Source: Embleya hyalina
Lineage (GTDB): Bacteria > Actinomycetota > Actinomycetes > Streptomycetales > Streptomycetaceae
Direction: 5' to 3'
Length of the DNA stretch: 64,000 nucleotides
Assembly: GCF_003967355.1 (NCBI RefSeq)
Contig: NZ_BIFH01000028.1
Coordinates: forward strand, 62,001-126,000
Of this stretch, positions 8,229-16,813 are shown piece by piece. The translations under genes and the position numbers were made by a program. The notes under the pieces were generated by a model. That model worked only from the letters and a program-made list of their open reading frames with translations. It was not told the DNA's origin and ran no database searches. How positions within the stretch are numbered: position 1 is the stretch's first letter; each line of letters starts with the position of its first letter.

Positions 8229-8546
8229 TTGTCCGACGCACTGGAATACCACGTCCTGCACATCGCGGTGGAGACGGAGAGCGAGGGGCGCGCCATCCTC
8301 GACGAACTGGCCCGGGATCCCGGCCGATTCGGCGAACTCGCGCGCAAACGCTCGAAGGACCCGCTGTCCGCGGCCAAGGGCGGCGACCTGGGCTGGGGGC
8401 AGGAGGACGACTACGCCGACGCGTTCGCCGAGGCCCTGGTGGCGCTGCGCCCCGGACAGGTGAGCGACCTGGTTCCGGCCCAGTACGGCTTCCACATCGT
8501 CAAGCTGGTGAACACCCGACCGGCCCGCTACGTCGACGAGGACTGA
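8229..8546 (+). CDS. Parvulin-type peptidyl-prolyl isomerase (PpiC domain)
   Basis: A compact single-domain protein of about 105 residues. The parvulin signature is clear: ELARDPGRFGELARKRSKDPLSAAKGGDLGW, then QEDDYADAFAEALVALRPGQVSDLV and the terminal YGFHIVKL block. It lacks a signal peptide, so cytoplasmic cis-trans prolyl isomerase activity on proteins is inferred. The start is TTG at 8229, supported by GGGAG 5 nt upstream. A GTG at 8178 in frame is an alternative that adds 17 residues without a ribosome site. It stands between the PadR gene and a secreted protease gene. Confidence 0.78.
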   Translation: MSDALEYHVLHIAVETESEGRAILDELARDPGRFGELARKRSKDPLSAAKGGDLGWGQEDDYADAFAEALVALRPGQVSDLVPAQYGFHIVKLVNTRPARYVDED

Positions 8547-8682
8547 GCCGGCACTCGTTCGGGTGATGAATCCCGCGCGGACGCATCCGGGTGCCGGCGG
8601 TGCGCGTCCCAGGGGTAGGAGCGTCGTCGTGCGGCGGGAACCCCCGTCGTGCGGGCGTGCGATCGAAGGGGATACCCGGGAC

Positions 8683-9474
8683 ATGACTCGTACTCGGCAC
8701 ACGTCGGACACCCGCCGGCCCGGCGCGGCGAAGGTGTTCGGCGCGGCGGTCGTCGCCCTGGCCGCCGTCGGACTCTGCGCGCCGTCCGCCTCGGCGGTGC
8801 GCAACGGTACCGACGCGCCGGCCGGAGCCGCGCCGTACACCGTCGCGCTGTACACCGCCGACGGCGAACTGCTGTGCGGCGGAACGCTGGTGGCCCCGAC
8901 CAAGGTGCTCACCGCGGCGCACTGCGCGACGGCGGTGGACGACCCGACCGGCATCACCGTGGTCGCCGGCAAGGTCGAGTTGACCGCGCCCGGCGGTCGC
9001 ACCAGGAAGGTGACCGGCGCGCGCGTGCACTCGAAGTTCGCCCAGGGCACGCTCACCTACGACGCCGCCGTGCTGACGCTGGACCGGTCGCTCGCGGACC
9101 CGACGCTGCCGATCGCCGGCGCCGAGGACGGCGCGCTGTACACCCTCGGCAAGTCCGCGACCGTCTACGGCTGGGGCAAGCGCGACGGCGGAGTGCCCAC
9201 CACGCGGCAGCAGCGGACCACGCTGGTGTTGTCGCCGGTGGCGTCCTGCGAGCCGTACACCTTCCCCGGGGACACCACGGCCACCAAGGTGTGCGGCCTG
9301 CCCCCGGCCGCCAACCCCGGAACCAGTATCTGCCGGGGCGACTCGGGCGGGCCGCTCGTGGCCGGCGGCAAACTGATCGGCATCGTGTCGTCGGGCAACA
9401 AGTACTGCGACGGCGCCCAGCCGCGCTCGGTGTTCACCCGCGCGAGCGCGGTCGCCAAGGACCTGGGCCTCTAG
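8683..9474 (+). CDS. Secreted trypsin-like serine protease (S1)
   Basis: A 263-residue extracellular S1 peptidase. The signal peptide runs over residues 1-38 with hydrophobic core VFGAAVVALAAVGLCA and an ASA cleavage site, followed directly by VRNGTDA (the RxGT-type mature start). The catalytic triad is visible: His80 in LTAAHC, Asp127 in TYDAAVLTL and Ser221 in CRGDSGGP. The length fits streptomycete trypsins. The start is ATG at 8683 with a purine-rich AAGGGGA upstream. A strong hairpin follows the gene. Confidence 0.9.
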   Translation: MTRTRHTSDTRRPGAAKVFGAAVVALAAVGLCAPSASAVRNGTDAPAGAAPYTVALYTADGELLCGGTLVAPTKVLTAAHCATAVDDPTGITVVAGKVELTAPGGRTRKVTGARVHSKFAQGTLTYDAAVLTLDRSLADPTLPIAGAEDGALYTLGKSATVYGWGKRDGGVPTTRQQRTTLVLSPVASCEPYTFPGDTTATKVCGLPPAANPGTSICRGDSGGPLVAGGKLIGIVSSGNKYCDGAQPRSVFTRASAVAKDLGL

Positions 9475-9492
9475 CGCCTCCTTTCCCCTCCC

Positions 9493-9522
9493 GGGCCCGT
9501 CACCGCACGCGGTGACGGGCCC
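9493..9522. terminator. Hairpin terminator after the protease gene
   Basis: A perfect 12-bp stem (GGGCCCGTCACC, 9493-9504, pairing with 9511-9522) and a 6-nt loop, starting 18 bp after the protease stop codon. It separates the protease from the PadR/ABC transporter operon. Confidence 0.8.
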
Positions 9523-9534
9523 TCGGCACCCCGC

Positions 9535-9566
9535 TATACACACGAGGTATACCTGGTGCGTATAGT
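9535..9566 (+). promoter_or_regulatory. Promoter/operator of the PadR-ABC operon
   Basis: TATAGT (9561-9566) is a plausible -10, 8 bp before the ATG at 9574, implying a very short or absent leader. Just upstream, TATAC (9535-9539) and GTATA (9547-9551) form an inverted repeat, the second arm lying within the palindrome GGTATACC (9546-9553). A further GTATA at 9560-9564 overlaps the -10. This is the likely binding site of the PadR protein encoded downstream. Confidence 0.6.
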
Positions 9567-9573
9567 GCTGGTC

Positions 9574-10098
9574 ATGTCAATCGGCCACACCCTGCTCGGG
9601 CTCCTGGAGTCCGGACCCTGCCACGGCTACGACCTCAAGCGCAGCTTCGACGAGCGCTTCGGACGCGACCGTGCTCTCGCCTACGGCCAGGTCTACTCGA
9701 CCATGTCGCGGCTGTTGAAGAACGGCCTCGTCGAGATAGACGGGCTCGAATCGGGCGGTGGTCCCGAGCGCAAGCGCTACGCGATCACCGACGCCGGTGT
9801 CACCGACGTCGAACAGTGGCTCGGCCGGCCGGAGACGCCGGAGCCCTATCTCCAGTCGACGCTCTACACCAAGGTCGTCCTCGCGCTGCTGACCGGCCGG
9901 GACGCCGCGGACATCCTCGACACCCAGCGTGCCGAGCACCTGACCATGATGCGCGAGTTGACCCGGCGCAAGATCGACGGCGATCTCGGTGACCGACTGA
10001 TCTGCGACCACGCGCTGTTCCACCTCGAGGCGGACCTGCGCTGGCTCGAACTCACCGCCGCCCGGCTCGGCGAACTCACCCTGGAGATCCGCAAGTGA
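9574..10098 (+). CDS. PadR-family regulator of an ABC exporter
   Basis: A 174-residue PadR-type winged-helix protein. Residues 3-60 hold IGHTLLGLLESGPCHGYDLKRSF and LAYGQVYSTMSRLLKNGLVEI, followed by the beta-wing (ERKRYAITDAGVTDVEQWL) and a helical dimerisation tail. The start is ATG at 9574. An ATA-poor extension to 9556 would overlap the -10. Its stop overlaps the GTG start of the ABC ATPase (GTGA), so regulator and transporter are translationally coupled. This PadR/ATPase/FtsX layout is common for drug- or peptide-responsive exporters, and autoregulation through the GTATA dyad is inferred. Confidence 0.88.
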   Translation: MSIGHTLLGLLESGPCHGYDLKRSFDERFGRDRALAYGQVYSTMSRLLKNGLVEIDGLESGGGPERKRYAITDAGVTDVEQWLGRPETPEPYLQSTLYTKVVLALLTGRDAADILDTQRAEHLTMMRELTRRKIDGDLGDRLICDHALFHLEADLRWLELTAARLGELTLEIRK

Positions 10099-10775
10099 CC
10101 GACTCCCTGCTCAGCGGCCACGACCTGCACAAGACCTACGGATCGACGCCCGCCCTCGCCGGCGCGGAGTTCACCATCCGGTCGGGCGAGGTGGTGGCCA
10201 TCATGGGCCCGTCCGGATCGGGCAAGTCGACCCTGCTGCACTGCCTGGCCGGCATCGTGCGCCCCGACTCCGGCACCATCCGCTACGACGGCCGCGACCT
10301 GACCGCCATGTCGGACGGCGGGCGCAGCGCGCTGCGCCGCAGCGACTTCGGCTTCGTCTTCCAGTTCGGCCAACTCGTACCCGAACTGACCTGCCTGGAG
10401 AACGTCGCGCTGCCGCTGCGGCTGAACGCGGTCAAGCGCAAGGAGGCCGAGGCCCGGGGGCTGGAGTGGATGGAGCGCCTGGAGGTGGCCGACCTCGCGC
10501 GCAAGCGGCCCGGCGAGATCTCCGGCGGCCAGGGCCAGCGCATCGCGGTGGCCCGCGCGCTGGTGATCCGTCCCCGGGTGGTCTTCGCGGACGAGCCGAC
10601 CGGTGCGCTGGACTCGCTCAACGGCGAACGCGTGATGCAACTGCTGATCGGGGCGGCCCGATCCACCGACGCCGCGATCGTCCTGGTCACCCACGAGGCG
10701 CGGATCGCCGCCTACTCCGACCGGGAGATCGTCGTCCGCGACGGCCGGTCCCGGGACATGGCGCGCGCCGCGTGA
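10095..10775 (+). CDS. ABC transporter ATP-binding protein (MacB/LolD type)
   Basis: A 226-residue ATPase with Walker A GPSGSGKST (about residues 37-45), Q-loop FVFQFGQLVPELT, ABC signature ISGGQGQR, Walker B VVFADEPTGALD and H-loop VTHEARIAA. The family pairs with FtsX-like permeases to drive mechanotransmission, lipid extraction or antimicrobial efflux at the membrane. It starts with GTG overlapping the PadR stop, and its stop overlaps the permease GTG, making a tight three-gene operon. Confidence 0.92.
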   Translation: MTDSLLSGHDLHKTYGSTPALAGAEFTIRSGEVVAIMGPSGSGKSTLLHCLAGIVRPDSGTIRYDGRDLTAMSDGGRSALRRSDFGFVFQFGQLVPELTCLENVALPLRLNAVKRKEAEARGLEWMERLEVADLARKRPGEISGGQGQRIAVARALVIRPRVVFADEPTGALDSLNGERVMQLLIGAARSTDAAIVLVTHEARIAAYSDREIVVRDGRSRDMARAA

Positions 10776-13096
10776 ACGTGCTCCGTGATCTCAGGATGGG
10801 TGCCGGATTCGCGGTCACCGGCGGCCGGGAAGGCTGGATCCGCACGCTGTTGACCGCGATCGGCGTGGGCCTCGGGGTGGCGCTGCTGCTGCTGACCACC
10901 GCGATTCCGGGCGCGCTGTCCGCGCGGGACGAGCGGGGCCGCGATCGCAACGAACAGCGCGGGCAGGCGGCGCAGGCCGGCGACCACACGCTGCTGATCG
11001 CGCACGCCGACACCACCTACAAGGGCGACGAGATCCGCGGTCGGCTCCTGCGGGCGGAAGCCCCGAAGGCGCCGATCCCGCCGGGGTTGGCCAAGATCCC
11101 CCTGCCGGGCGAGATGGTCGTCTCGCCCGCGCTGGCCGACCTGCTCGACTCGAGCCGGGGGCGGCTGCTCCGGGAACGGCTCCCCTACCGCACGGTCGGC
11201 ACGATCGGTGACAAGGGCCTGATCGGCCCGGACGAACTGGCCTTCTACGCCGGGAACGACACCGTGACCACCGGCGACAGATGGAGTTCGGTACTGCGGA
11301 TCACCGCGTTCGGCAGCCCGTTTCCCGCCGACCCGATGGATCCCCGGCTGGTGTTGCTGGTCGTGGTGATGTTCGTGGTGCTGCTGATGCCGGTCGCGGT
11401 GCTGATCGCCACGGCGGTGCGGTTCGGCGGCGAGCGGCGGGACCGGCGGCTCGCGGCGTTGCGGCTGGTCGGCGCCGACGCGCGGACGACCCGATGGATC
11501 GCGGCGGGGGAGGCGCTCGCGGGATCACTGTTCGGCTTGCTGTTCGGGCTCGGGTTCTTTCTGATCGGGCGCCAACTGACCGGTGTGGCATCCGCGTTCG
11601 ACCTGAGCATCTTCCCCGCCGATCTGGACCCGAGTGTGCCGCTCGCGGTGCTCGTGGCGCTGGCGGTGCCGTTCGCGGCGGTCGCGGTGACGCTCTTCGC
11701 GCTGCGTGCGGTGGTGATCGAACCGCTGGGCGTGGTCCGTGCCGGCACGCCCCCTCGGCGCCGGGTGTGGTGGCGCCTGCTGCTGCCGGTCGCGGGGATG
11801 GTCGCGCTGTACCCGCTGATCCGCCAGGGATCGGAGAGCGGGCAGTTCAACCGGGGACAGGTCGTGCTCGGCGTGGTGTTGCTCCTGCTCGGTGTCACCG
11901 CGATGTTGCCCTGGCTCGTGGAGGCGGTGGTGGCTCGACTCGGCGCCGGCCGGGTGCCGTGGCAACTGGCGGTCCGGCGCCTCCAACTCGGCAGTACGTC
12001 GGCGGCCCGGGCGGTCAACGGCATCGCGGTCGCGGTGGCGGGGGCGATCGCGCTCCAGATGCTCTTCCTGGGGATCGAGAACGACTACACCAAGGAGACC
12101 GGCGCGGATACGACGCGTGCGCAACTCGCGGTGAGCTCCGACGCACAGGTGGGCACCGAGGGGATCGCGCGGATCGCCGGGCAGATCCGGGAGACGAAGG
12201 GGGTGCGCAGCGTCTTCGGGCGATCCGGCACCCGCATCGCCGAGCCGGGCGAGGATTCCGGTCCGGGCGCGTCGCTGACGATCGGGACGTGCGACACGCT
12301 GCGCGAGCTGGCCCGGATCGAGGGGTGCGCGGACGGGGACACGTTCATCGTCGACCCGCGCACGTCGAATTCCGTCGGAGGCATGCAGCCGGCGCCCGGC
12401 AAGAACGTGGTCATCGATCCGGGCCAGGGCCCGCGTACGTCGGCCGCGCCCACGCCGTGGCTGATCCCCAAGGCCGCGCGCACCGTCCCGGGGCGGGCGG
12501 ACGGGAGCGGGATCGCCCCCGACGGGGTGTTGGCGACTCCCGGCGCGGTGCCGGCCGCCGTGACCCGGCAGCTGCCGTACTCGATGACCGTGGCGCTCGA
12601 CCCGGCGGTGCCGGACGCGATCGACCTGGCGCGCAACGCCATGGCCCGGGTGGATCCGTTGGCGCAGGTGTACACGCTGAACGAGACCCGGGAATCCCGA
12701 CGGTTCGCGAACGTCCGTACCGCGCTGTTCATCGGCTCGACGGTGGTGCTGCTGATGATCGGCGCGAGTCTGCTGGTGACCATGCTGGAACAGCTGCGCG
12801 AACGGCGGAAGTTGTTGTCGGTTCTGGTCGCGTTCGGCACCCGGCGCAGCACGTTGAGCTGGTCGATCCTGTATCAGACGGCGATCCCGGTGGTGCTCGG
12901 CCTGTTCCTCGCGGCGGGCACCGGGGTGGCGTTGGGCGCGGCGCTGCTCGGCATGGTGCAACGTCCGTTCGGCGTGGACTGGACCGGCCTGGCGTCGATG
13001 ACCGGGATCGGCGCGGGCGTGGTGCTGTTGGTCACGGCGCTGAGTCTGCCGCCGCTGTGGCGGATGATGCGCCCGGACGGGCTGCGCACGGAGTAA
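10772..13096 (+). CDS. FtsX-like ABC transporter permease
   Basis: A 774-residue permease of the MacB/FtsX group. One TM segment is near the N-terminus (LLTAIGVGLGVALLLLTTAI). An FtsX domain with three or so helices lies at about residues 190-330 (LVLLVVVMFVVLLMPVAVLIATAV, with RLVGADARTTRWIAAGEALAGSLFG). A middle TM block (VVLGVVLLLLGVTAMLPWLV) is followed by a large extracytoplasmic loop at about 450-640, and the second FtsX domain is at the C-terminus. The start GTG at 10772 overlaps the ATPase stop. The substrate is not deducible; the PadR partner suggests an inducible exporter. A hairpin terminator follows. Confidence 0.88.
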   Translation: MNVLRDLRMGAGFAVTGGREGWIRTLLTAIGVGLGVALLLLTTAIPGALSARDERGRDRNEQRGQAAQAGDHTLLIAHADTTYKGDEIRGRLLRAEAPKAPIPPGLAKIPLPGEMVVSPALADLLDSSRGRLLRERLPYRTVGTIGDKGLIGPDELAFYAGNDTVTTGDRWSSVLRITAFGSPFPADPMDPRLVLLVVVMFVVLLMPVAVLIATAVRFGGERRDRRLAALRLVGADARTTRWIAAGEALAGSLFGLLFGLGFFLIGRQLTGVASAFDLSIFPADLDPSVPLAVLVALAVPFAAVAVTLFALRAVVIEPLGVVRAGTPPRRRVWWRLLLPVAGMVALYPLIRQGSESGQFNRGQVVLGVVLLLLGVTAMLPWLVEAVVARLGAGRVPWQLAVRRLQLGSTSAARAVNGIAVAVAGAIALQMLFLGIENDYTKETGADTTRAQLAVSSDAQVGTEGIARIAGQIRETKGVRSVFGRSGTRIAEPGEDSGPGASLTIGTCDTLRELARIEGCADGDTFIVDPRTSNSVGGMQPAPGKNVVIDPGQGPRTSAAPTPWLIPKAARTVPGRADGSGIAPDGVLATPGAVPAAVTRQLPYSMTVALDPAVPDAIDLARNAMARVDPLAQVYTLNETRESRRFANVRTALFIGSTVVLLMIGASLLVTMLEQLRERRKLLSVLVAFGTRRSTLSWSILYQTAIPVVLGLFLAAGTGVALGAALLGMVQRPFGVDWTGLASMTGIGAGVVLLVTALSLPPLWRMMRPDGLRTE

Positions 13097-13129
13097 CGGA
13101 CGAAGCGGCGGACGGTACGGCCGAACGCG

Positions 13130-13170
13130 CGGCGGCGTCGGGCCCGGAGACTTCGGGCCCGACGCCGCCG
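13130..13170. terminator. Bidirectional hairpin terminator (16-bp stem)
   Basis: A perfect 16-bp inverted repeat (13130-13145 with 13155-13170) around a 9-nt loop. It lies between the converging FtsX permease gene and the DUF574 methyltransferase gene and would stop transcription from both sides. Confidence 0.8.
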
Positions 13171-13224
13171 TGGTGGTTCGGAAGCCGCAGGTCCGGGCGG
13201 CTTCGGCGTCTGTGCGCGATGGGG

Positions 13225-14037
13225 TCAGGGCTTGCGGGCGACCGCGCCGAACTGCGGGACGATCGACGGGAGTTCGCCGTCGACGGGGGTGGCTCGCCAG
13301 CGGGCGCAGGAGACGATGCCCGGGTCGAGCAGGTCCAGGCCGGCGAAGAAGCGGGTGAACTCGGCGAGGCTGCGGGCGGTGATCGGCGGGGTGGCGTTCT
13401 CGTTCCAGAACCGCATGGCGTCGACGTTGCCCTCGCCGCCGAGTTCGGTGGTCGGGTGGGTGATCACCAGGTGGCTGCCCGACGGTACGGCGGCCATCAG
13501 TCGGCCGACGATGTCCACGGCGATGTCGGTGTCGAGGATGAAGTTGAGGCTGCCGAGCAACATCACCGCGACCGGGCGGTCGAAGTCCAGCGTCGCCTTC
13601 GCGTCCCGGACGATGGCGTCGGGGTGGTGCGCGTCGGCGTGGATGTAGTCGGTGGCGCCCTCGGGGGTGCTGGTGAGCAGCGCGCGGGCGTGCGCCAGGA
13701 CCAGCGGGTCGTTGTCCACGTAGACGATCCGCGAGGCGGGGTTCACCCGCTGGGCGACCTCGTGCGTGTTGTCGGCGGTGGGCAGCCCGGTGCCGATGTC
13801 GAGGAACTGGTCCATCCCGGCCTCGCCGGCCAGGAAGCGCACCGCGCGACCCAGGAACTCCCGGTCCGCCCGGGCGACTTCGCCGATGCTCGGGAACATG
13901 CTCGTGACGTGGTCGCCGACCTTGCGGTCGATCGGGTAGTTGTCCTTGCCGCCCAGCCAGTGATTCCAGACCCGGGCGTTGTGCGCGACGTCGGGCCCCG
14001 AGATCGGCTGGCCCTCGGACGGTCGGTTCTCGCTCAC
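13225..14037 (-). CDS. SAM-dependent methyltransferase, DUF574 family
   Basis: A 270-residue protein of the actinobacterial DUF574 family. Hallmarks are ARVWNHWLGGKDNYPIDR near the N-terminus, the SAM-binding loop FLDIGTGLPT, AQRVNPASRIVYVDNDPLVLAHARALL, and a C-terminal FFAGLDLLDPGIVSCARWRA. These proteins are abundant in streptomycetes with mostly unknown substrates. The GTG at 14037 is preceded by AAAGGAA at proper spacing; the frame continues upstream but into non-coding sequence. A paralogue of identical length lies at 16814-17626. Confidence 0.9.
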   Translation of the reverse strand: MSENRPSEGQPISGPDVAHNARVWNHWLGGKDNYPIDRKVGDHVTSMFPSIGEVARADREFLGRAVRFLAGEAGMDQFLDIGTGLPTADNTHEVAQRVNPASRIVYVDNDPLVLAHARALLTSTPEGATDYIHADAHHPDAIVRDAKATLDFDRPVAVMLLGSLNFILDTDIAVDIVGRLMAAVPSGSHLVITHPTTELGGEGNVDAMRFWNENATPPITARSLAEFTRFFAGLDLLDPGIVSCARWRATPVDGELPSIVPQFGAVARKP

Positions 14038-14958
14038 GGCGGTGGTTCCTTTTCCTGTCCGCCGTTCACCCGGTGTGTCCCGAACGAATGGCTGCGCGCA
14101 CGAGCGCCTTCGAACCCGTTCGCGAACCATTGTGCCAGGCACCGACCGCTCGGTTCGGTGCGGTGTCGGGCGTGTCGGCGGGCGTGTCGCGGATGCGGCG
14201 CGTGCCGTGCACGTCCTGCGCGCCGTGTATGTCCTGCATGTCGTGCGTGCCGTACGTGTCGTGCGTGTCCGTGGAAAGTCGGCCGGTATCCGCGCTCGAT
14301 GGTGGATTGTGCGGGCATCGGTGCGGGGCGGGGGAGGATTCGTGCGGGGTGATTTATGGGCGGGGTCGGGGCCCGGCTCCTTTGCATATGCAATTGCATG
14401 GATGTCACTCGCAGGGGTGGATTCGTGCTCCGGGTGGGTTTCGACGCGGTCGATCGGAGAAATCGGGACGTTCCTCCGCGGTGACGTCTTCCGATCGAGT
14501 CGCCCCTGCCCATGGCCGGTTTGTGCCATGTGACCTGCGCTTCTTTGTGCGCCGTGGGATCGTTGTCGGCGGATCCGACGGCGTCCGAGGGCGACTTCGA
14601 GGCGTCGGGGCGACCGGCCGTGCATTTGCATTTCTCGGGTTTCCTTGGCGTTTCGGAAACTCTGGGGGTAGCTTCCGGAGCGTCGAACGATCCGGATCGA
14701 CGGTCGTCGCCCGGGGTCGCGAGGGAACAACGATCAAGGAACCGAACATGGTGGTCGACTTATCCGCCGGAGAACTTTCGGACGATCTCCGGCGATTCCC
14801 GAGAACGGTATTTCCCGCTTTCCGTTCGGGGAAGGCACTCGGCATGCGGGGGCGGCGGCCGGCCGGCTCCGGTCGGGCACCTCGGTCTCGGCCGTGAGGC
14901 GCGCGCGAACCGGGGACGGTGCCGGGGCCACGCCCGGGACCGGAGGGAGAGACACGGG
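14038..14958. other. Long intergenic region with TTGCAT dyads
   Basis: About 920 bp without a convincing gene, of lower GC than its surroundings. It holds two overlapping 12-bp palindromes (TTGCATATGCAA at 14382-14393 and ATGCAATTGCAT at 14388-14399) and another TGCATTTGCAT at 14621-14631. It also holds a degenerate 9-bp repeat rich in GTCGTGC/GTCCTGC (about 14205-14275). A possible 49-codon ORF (14748-14897), starting with ATG after AAGGAA, has atypical codons (TTA, AGA, TTT), so I do not call it a gene. The region probably carries the promoters of the two divergent genes. Confidence 0.5.
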
Positions 14959-15987
14959 ATGAACGCCCGCAGGGGCATCACCACGTGCGCCGCGTGCGGT
15001 CGACGCTTCGCGCGACGCGACACGGGCGACCGCAAGCGGCGCTACTGCGATCCCGGTTGCCGGCGGCGGGCGCGTACGGCGCGGGAGCGGGAGGCGCCGC
15101 CGGCCGCCGACCTCCGGGGGCTGGAAGCGGGCATCGTGGCGATTCTGCGCCGGGTCGCCTGTGCGCTGGAGGAGGCCGAACGTACGCGCGAGCCGCTGCG
15201 TGTCCGGCTGGCCTACGCGGACCGGCTGAGCGGCGAGACCCAGCGATATCGCGCGGTGGTGGGCGAGGTCCCGCCCGGCACGACGATGCGGCCGCGCCCG
15301 GAGTGGTCCGCGCAGTTGGCCGCGCGTCTGGGGGCCCGGTCGCATCCGGGCGAGGACGCGCGCGGGGACGCGGACCTGTCGGCGTCCCAGCACGCCGGCG
15401 AGCGGCTGGCGGCGGCGTTGCGCGAACTGCGCCGTACCGCCGGGGTCACCGTCGCCGACCTGGCCTGGCAGGCCGGGATCAGCGAGGAGTTCCTGGCCCG
15501 GATCCTGGCCGGGGAGGTGTTCGCGTCCTGGCCGGTGGTGGAGACGCTGGCCGGGAAACTGGGCGGCGAGGCGGCGGAGTTGCGTGCCCTGTGGGAGTGC
15601 TCGCGCGGGGTCGACCACGGCATCCGGCGGGAACTGCCGGATCTGGCCGCGTTGTTCATCGCGATGGTGCGCGGCCTGTGGCTGGCCGCCGGGCGTCCCG
15701 CGCCGGATCGGGTCGGCGGCGGGCCGTTGCGCCCCGGCACCGTCGAGCGGGTCCTGGCCGGCGAGTTGATCCCGGACCGGGCCGGCGCCGAACTGCTGGT
15801 GGAGCGACTGGGGGCGCATCCGGACGTGATCCGGCGGTTGTGGAAACAGGTGCACTACGGCGTGCTGATCCGCTTCGGCGACGCCGGATTCCCCGCGGGA
15901 GGACTGCCATTCGCCGCCCTGCCGGGGTCCGGGTCGCGGCCGCGCCCGGTGACCGGGACGCACACCGGCGACGGCGATGTCGGCTGA
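14959..15987 (+). CDS. HTH regulator with N-terminal zinc ribbon
   Basis: A 342-residue protein. The N-terminus has Cys10, Cys13, Cys30 and Cys34 (CAAC...CDPGC), a CX2C-X16-CX3C arrangement that should bind zinc. Arg-rich helices follow. Around residues 140-195 a helix-turn-helix resembling XRE/HTH_31 is visible (LAAALRELRRTAGVTVADLAWQAGISEEFLARILAGE). A second similar helical unit lies near 235-295 (VERVLAGELIPDRAGAELLVERLG). The start ATG at 14959 follows GGAGGGAGAG. A DNA-binding regulator typical of actinomycetes; its targets are unknown. Confidence 0.7.
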   Translation: MNARRGITTCAACGRRFARRDTGDRKRRYCDPGCRRRARTAREREAPPAADLRGLEAGIVAILRRVACALEEAERTREPLRVRLAYADRLSGETQRYRAVVGEVPPGTTMRPRPEWSAQLAARLGARSHPGEDARGDADLSASQHAGERLAAALRELRRTAGVTVADLAWQAGISEEFLARILAGEVFASWPVVETLAGKLGGEAAELRALWECSRGVDHGIRRELPDLAALFIAMVRGLWLAAGRPAPDRVGGGPLRPGTVERVLAGELIPDRAGAELLVERLGAHPDVIRRLWKQVHYGVLIRFGDAGFPAGGLPFAALPGSGSRPRPVTGTHTGDGDVG

Positions 15988-16612
15988 CCCGGGTGCGACG
16001 GCGCGTACGGCCGTCGGGACGTGTGCGGAGGCGTCGGTGTCCGCCGTGCGGTGCCCGGTGGCGCCGGCGGCCGTCGAGTCGGAGTCGGATCGGGCCGATG
16101 GCGAGCCGGTCGGTTCCGGCGGGGTGTCCGCGGCGCCGATCGACCTCACCGCGTTCCGTCCGCCGGATCGGGCGCGGTGGGCGCGGTCCGCCCGGTTGCG
16201 GGTGGTCGATCCCGTGCGGGGTGGGCCGGCCGTGCGGTCGGCCGTGGCCGACCTCGTCGGTACCCGGGCCGACGTGCCGCGCGGGCCCGATCCGACCGCC
16301 GGGGCCCGGCACATCCCGGGTCGGGTCGCCACCGCCCTACCCCCCGCCCGGGGCACCCCGTACGACGCCCTGCCGTGGGCGCGGGCGGGCGCGGTGGCGC
16401 CGCACCGCCGGCTCGGCATGACCGCGACCGCCGCGGCCGACCTCATGGGCACCGATCCGCCCGAGCCGGCCGCTCGATCGGTCCCGGCCGAGCGCGGCCT
16501 GCCCGCCGCCGTGGTCAGGACCCCCGAACGCCGTCCCGACGCCGTGCGGCGCCCGGACGGCCGAGACGCCCCGATCCACCCCCGCGGTCCCGACGGCCCG
16601 GGCGGCGGATGA
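15977..16612 (+). CDS. Hypothetical Arg/Pro-rich protein (doubtful)
   Basis: An open frame of 211 codons starting at an ATG that overlaps the last 11 bp of the preceding regulator gene. The protein is rich in Ala, Arg, Pro and Asp and shows no recognisable domain, signal peptide or membrane segment. The overlap could mean translational coupling, but there is no clear ribosome site, and open frames on the opposite strand here are of similar length. I report it because codon-position GC bias is compatible with coding. It may be spurious. Confidence 0.35.
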   Translation: MSADPGATARTAVGTCAEASVSAVRCPVAPAAVESESDRADGEPVGSGGVSAAPIDLTAFRPPDRARWARSARLRVVDPVRGGPAVRSAVADLVGTRADVPRGPDPTAGARHIPGRVATALPPARGTPYDALPWARAGAVAPHRRLGMTATAAADLMGTDPPEPAARSVPAERGLPAAVVRTPERRPDAVRRPDGRDAPIHPRGPDGPGGG

Positions 16613-16813
16613 GGGCGTGCGGGTCGTGCGCAACCCGTGCCGCGCGACCCGCTTCTCGCCCCACCGTGCCGTTTCGCGCCTCGCCCGGACCACCGACTTC
16701 CCGGCCGGAGTGCCTGCCCCGACGTACGTCACGCATCTAGCATGGTGCGCGCACGGGCGGCGACCGGGAGACCGCGGTGGGTCCCGGCGAGCGCGGACGC
16801 ACGAGGGGGCGCG

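Noticed and set aside
14073..14897. Plus-strand frame with CTSCAPCMSCMSC repeats
   Set aside because: The Cys repeats come from a 9-bp degenerate DNA repeat. The rest of the frame has no domain, poor codon bias and no ribosome site, so I treat the region as non-coding.
14748..14897. Possible 49-residue gene after AAGGAA
   Set aside because: It has a ribosome-site-like AAGGAA, but codon usage (TTA, AGA, GTA, TTT) is unlike neighbouring genes and the peptide has no recognisable features. Kept only as a remark.
16337..16732. Minus-strand frame of 131 codons
   Set aside because: Arg/Gly-rich with no domain or start signal, opposite the equally doubtful 15977-16612 frame; no support for either as a confident gene.
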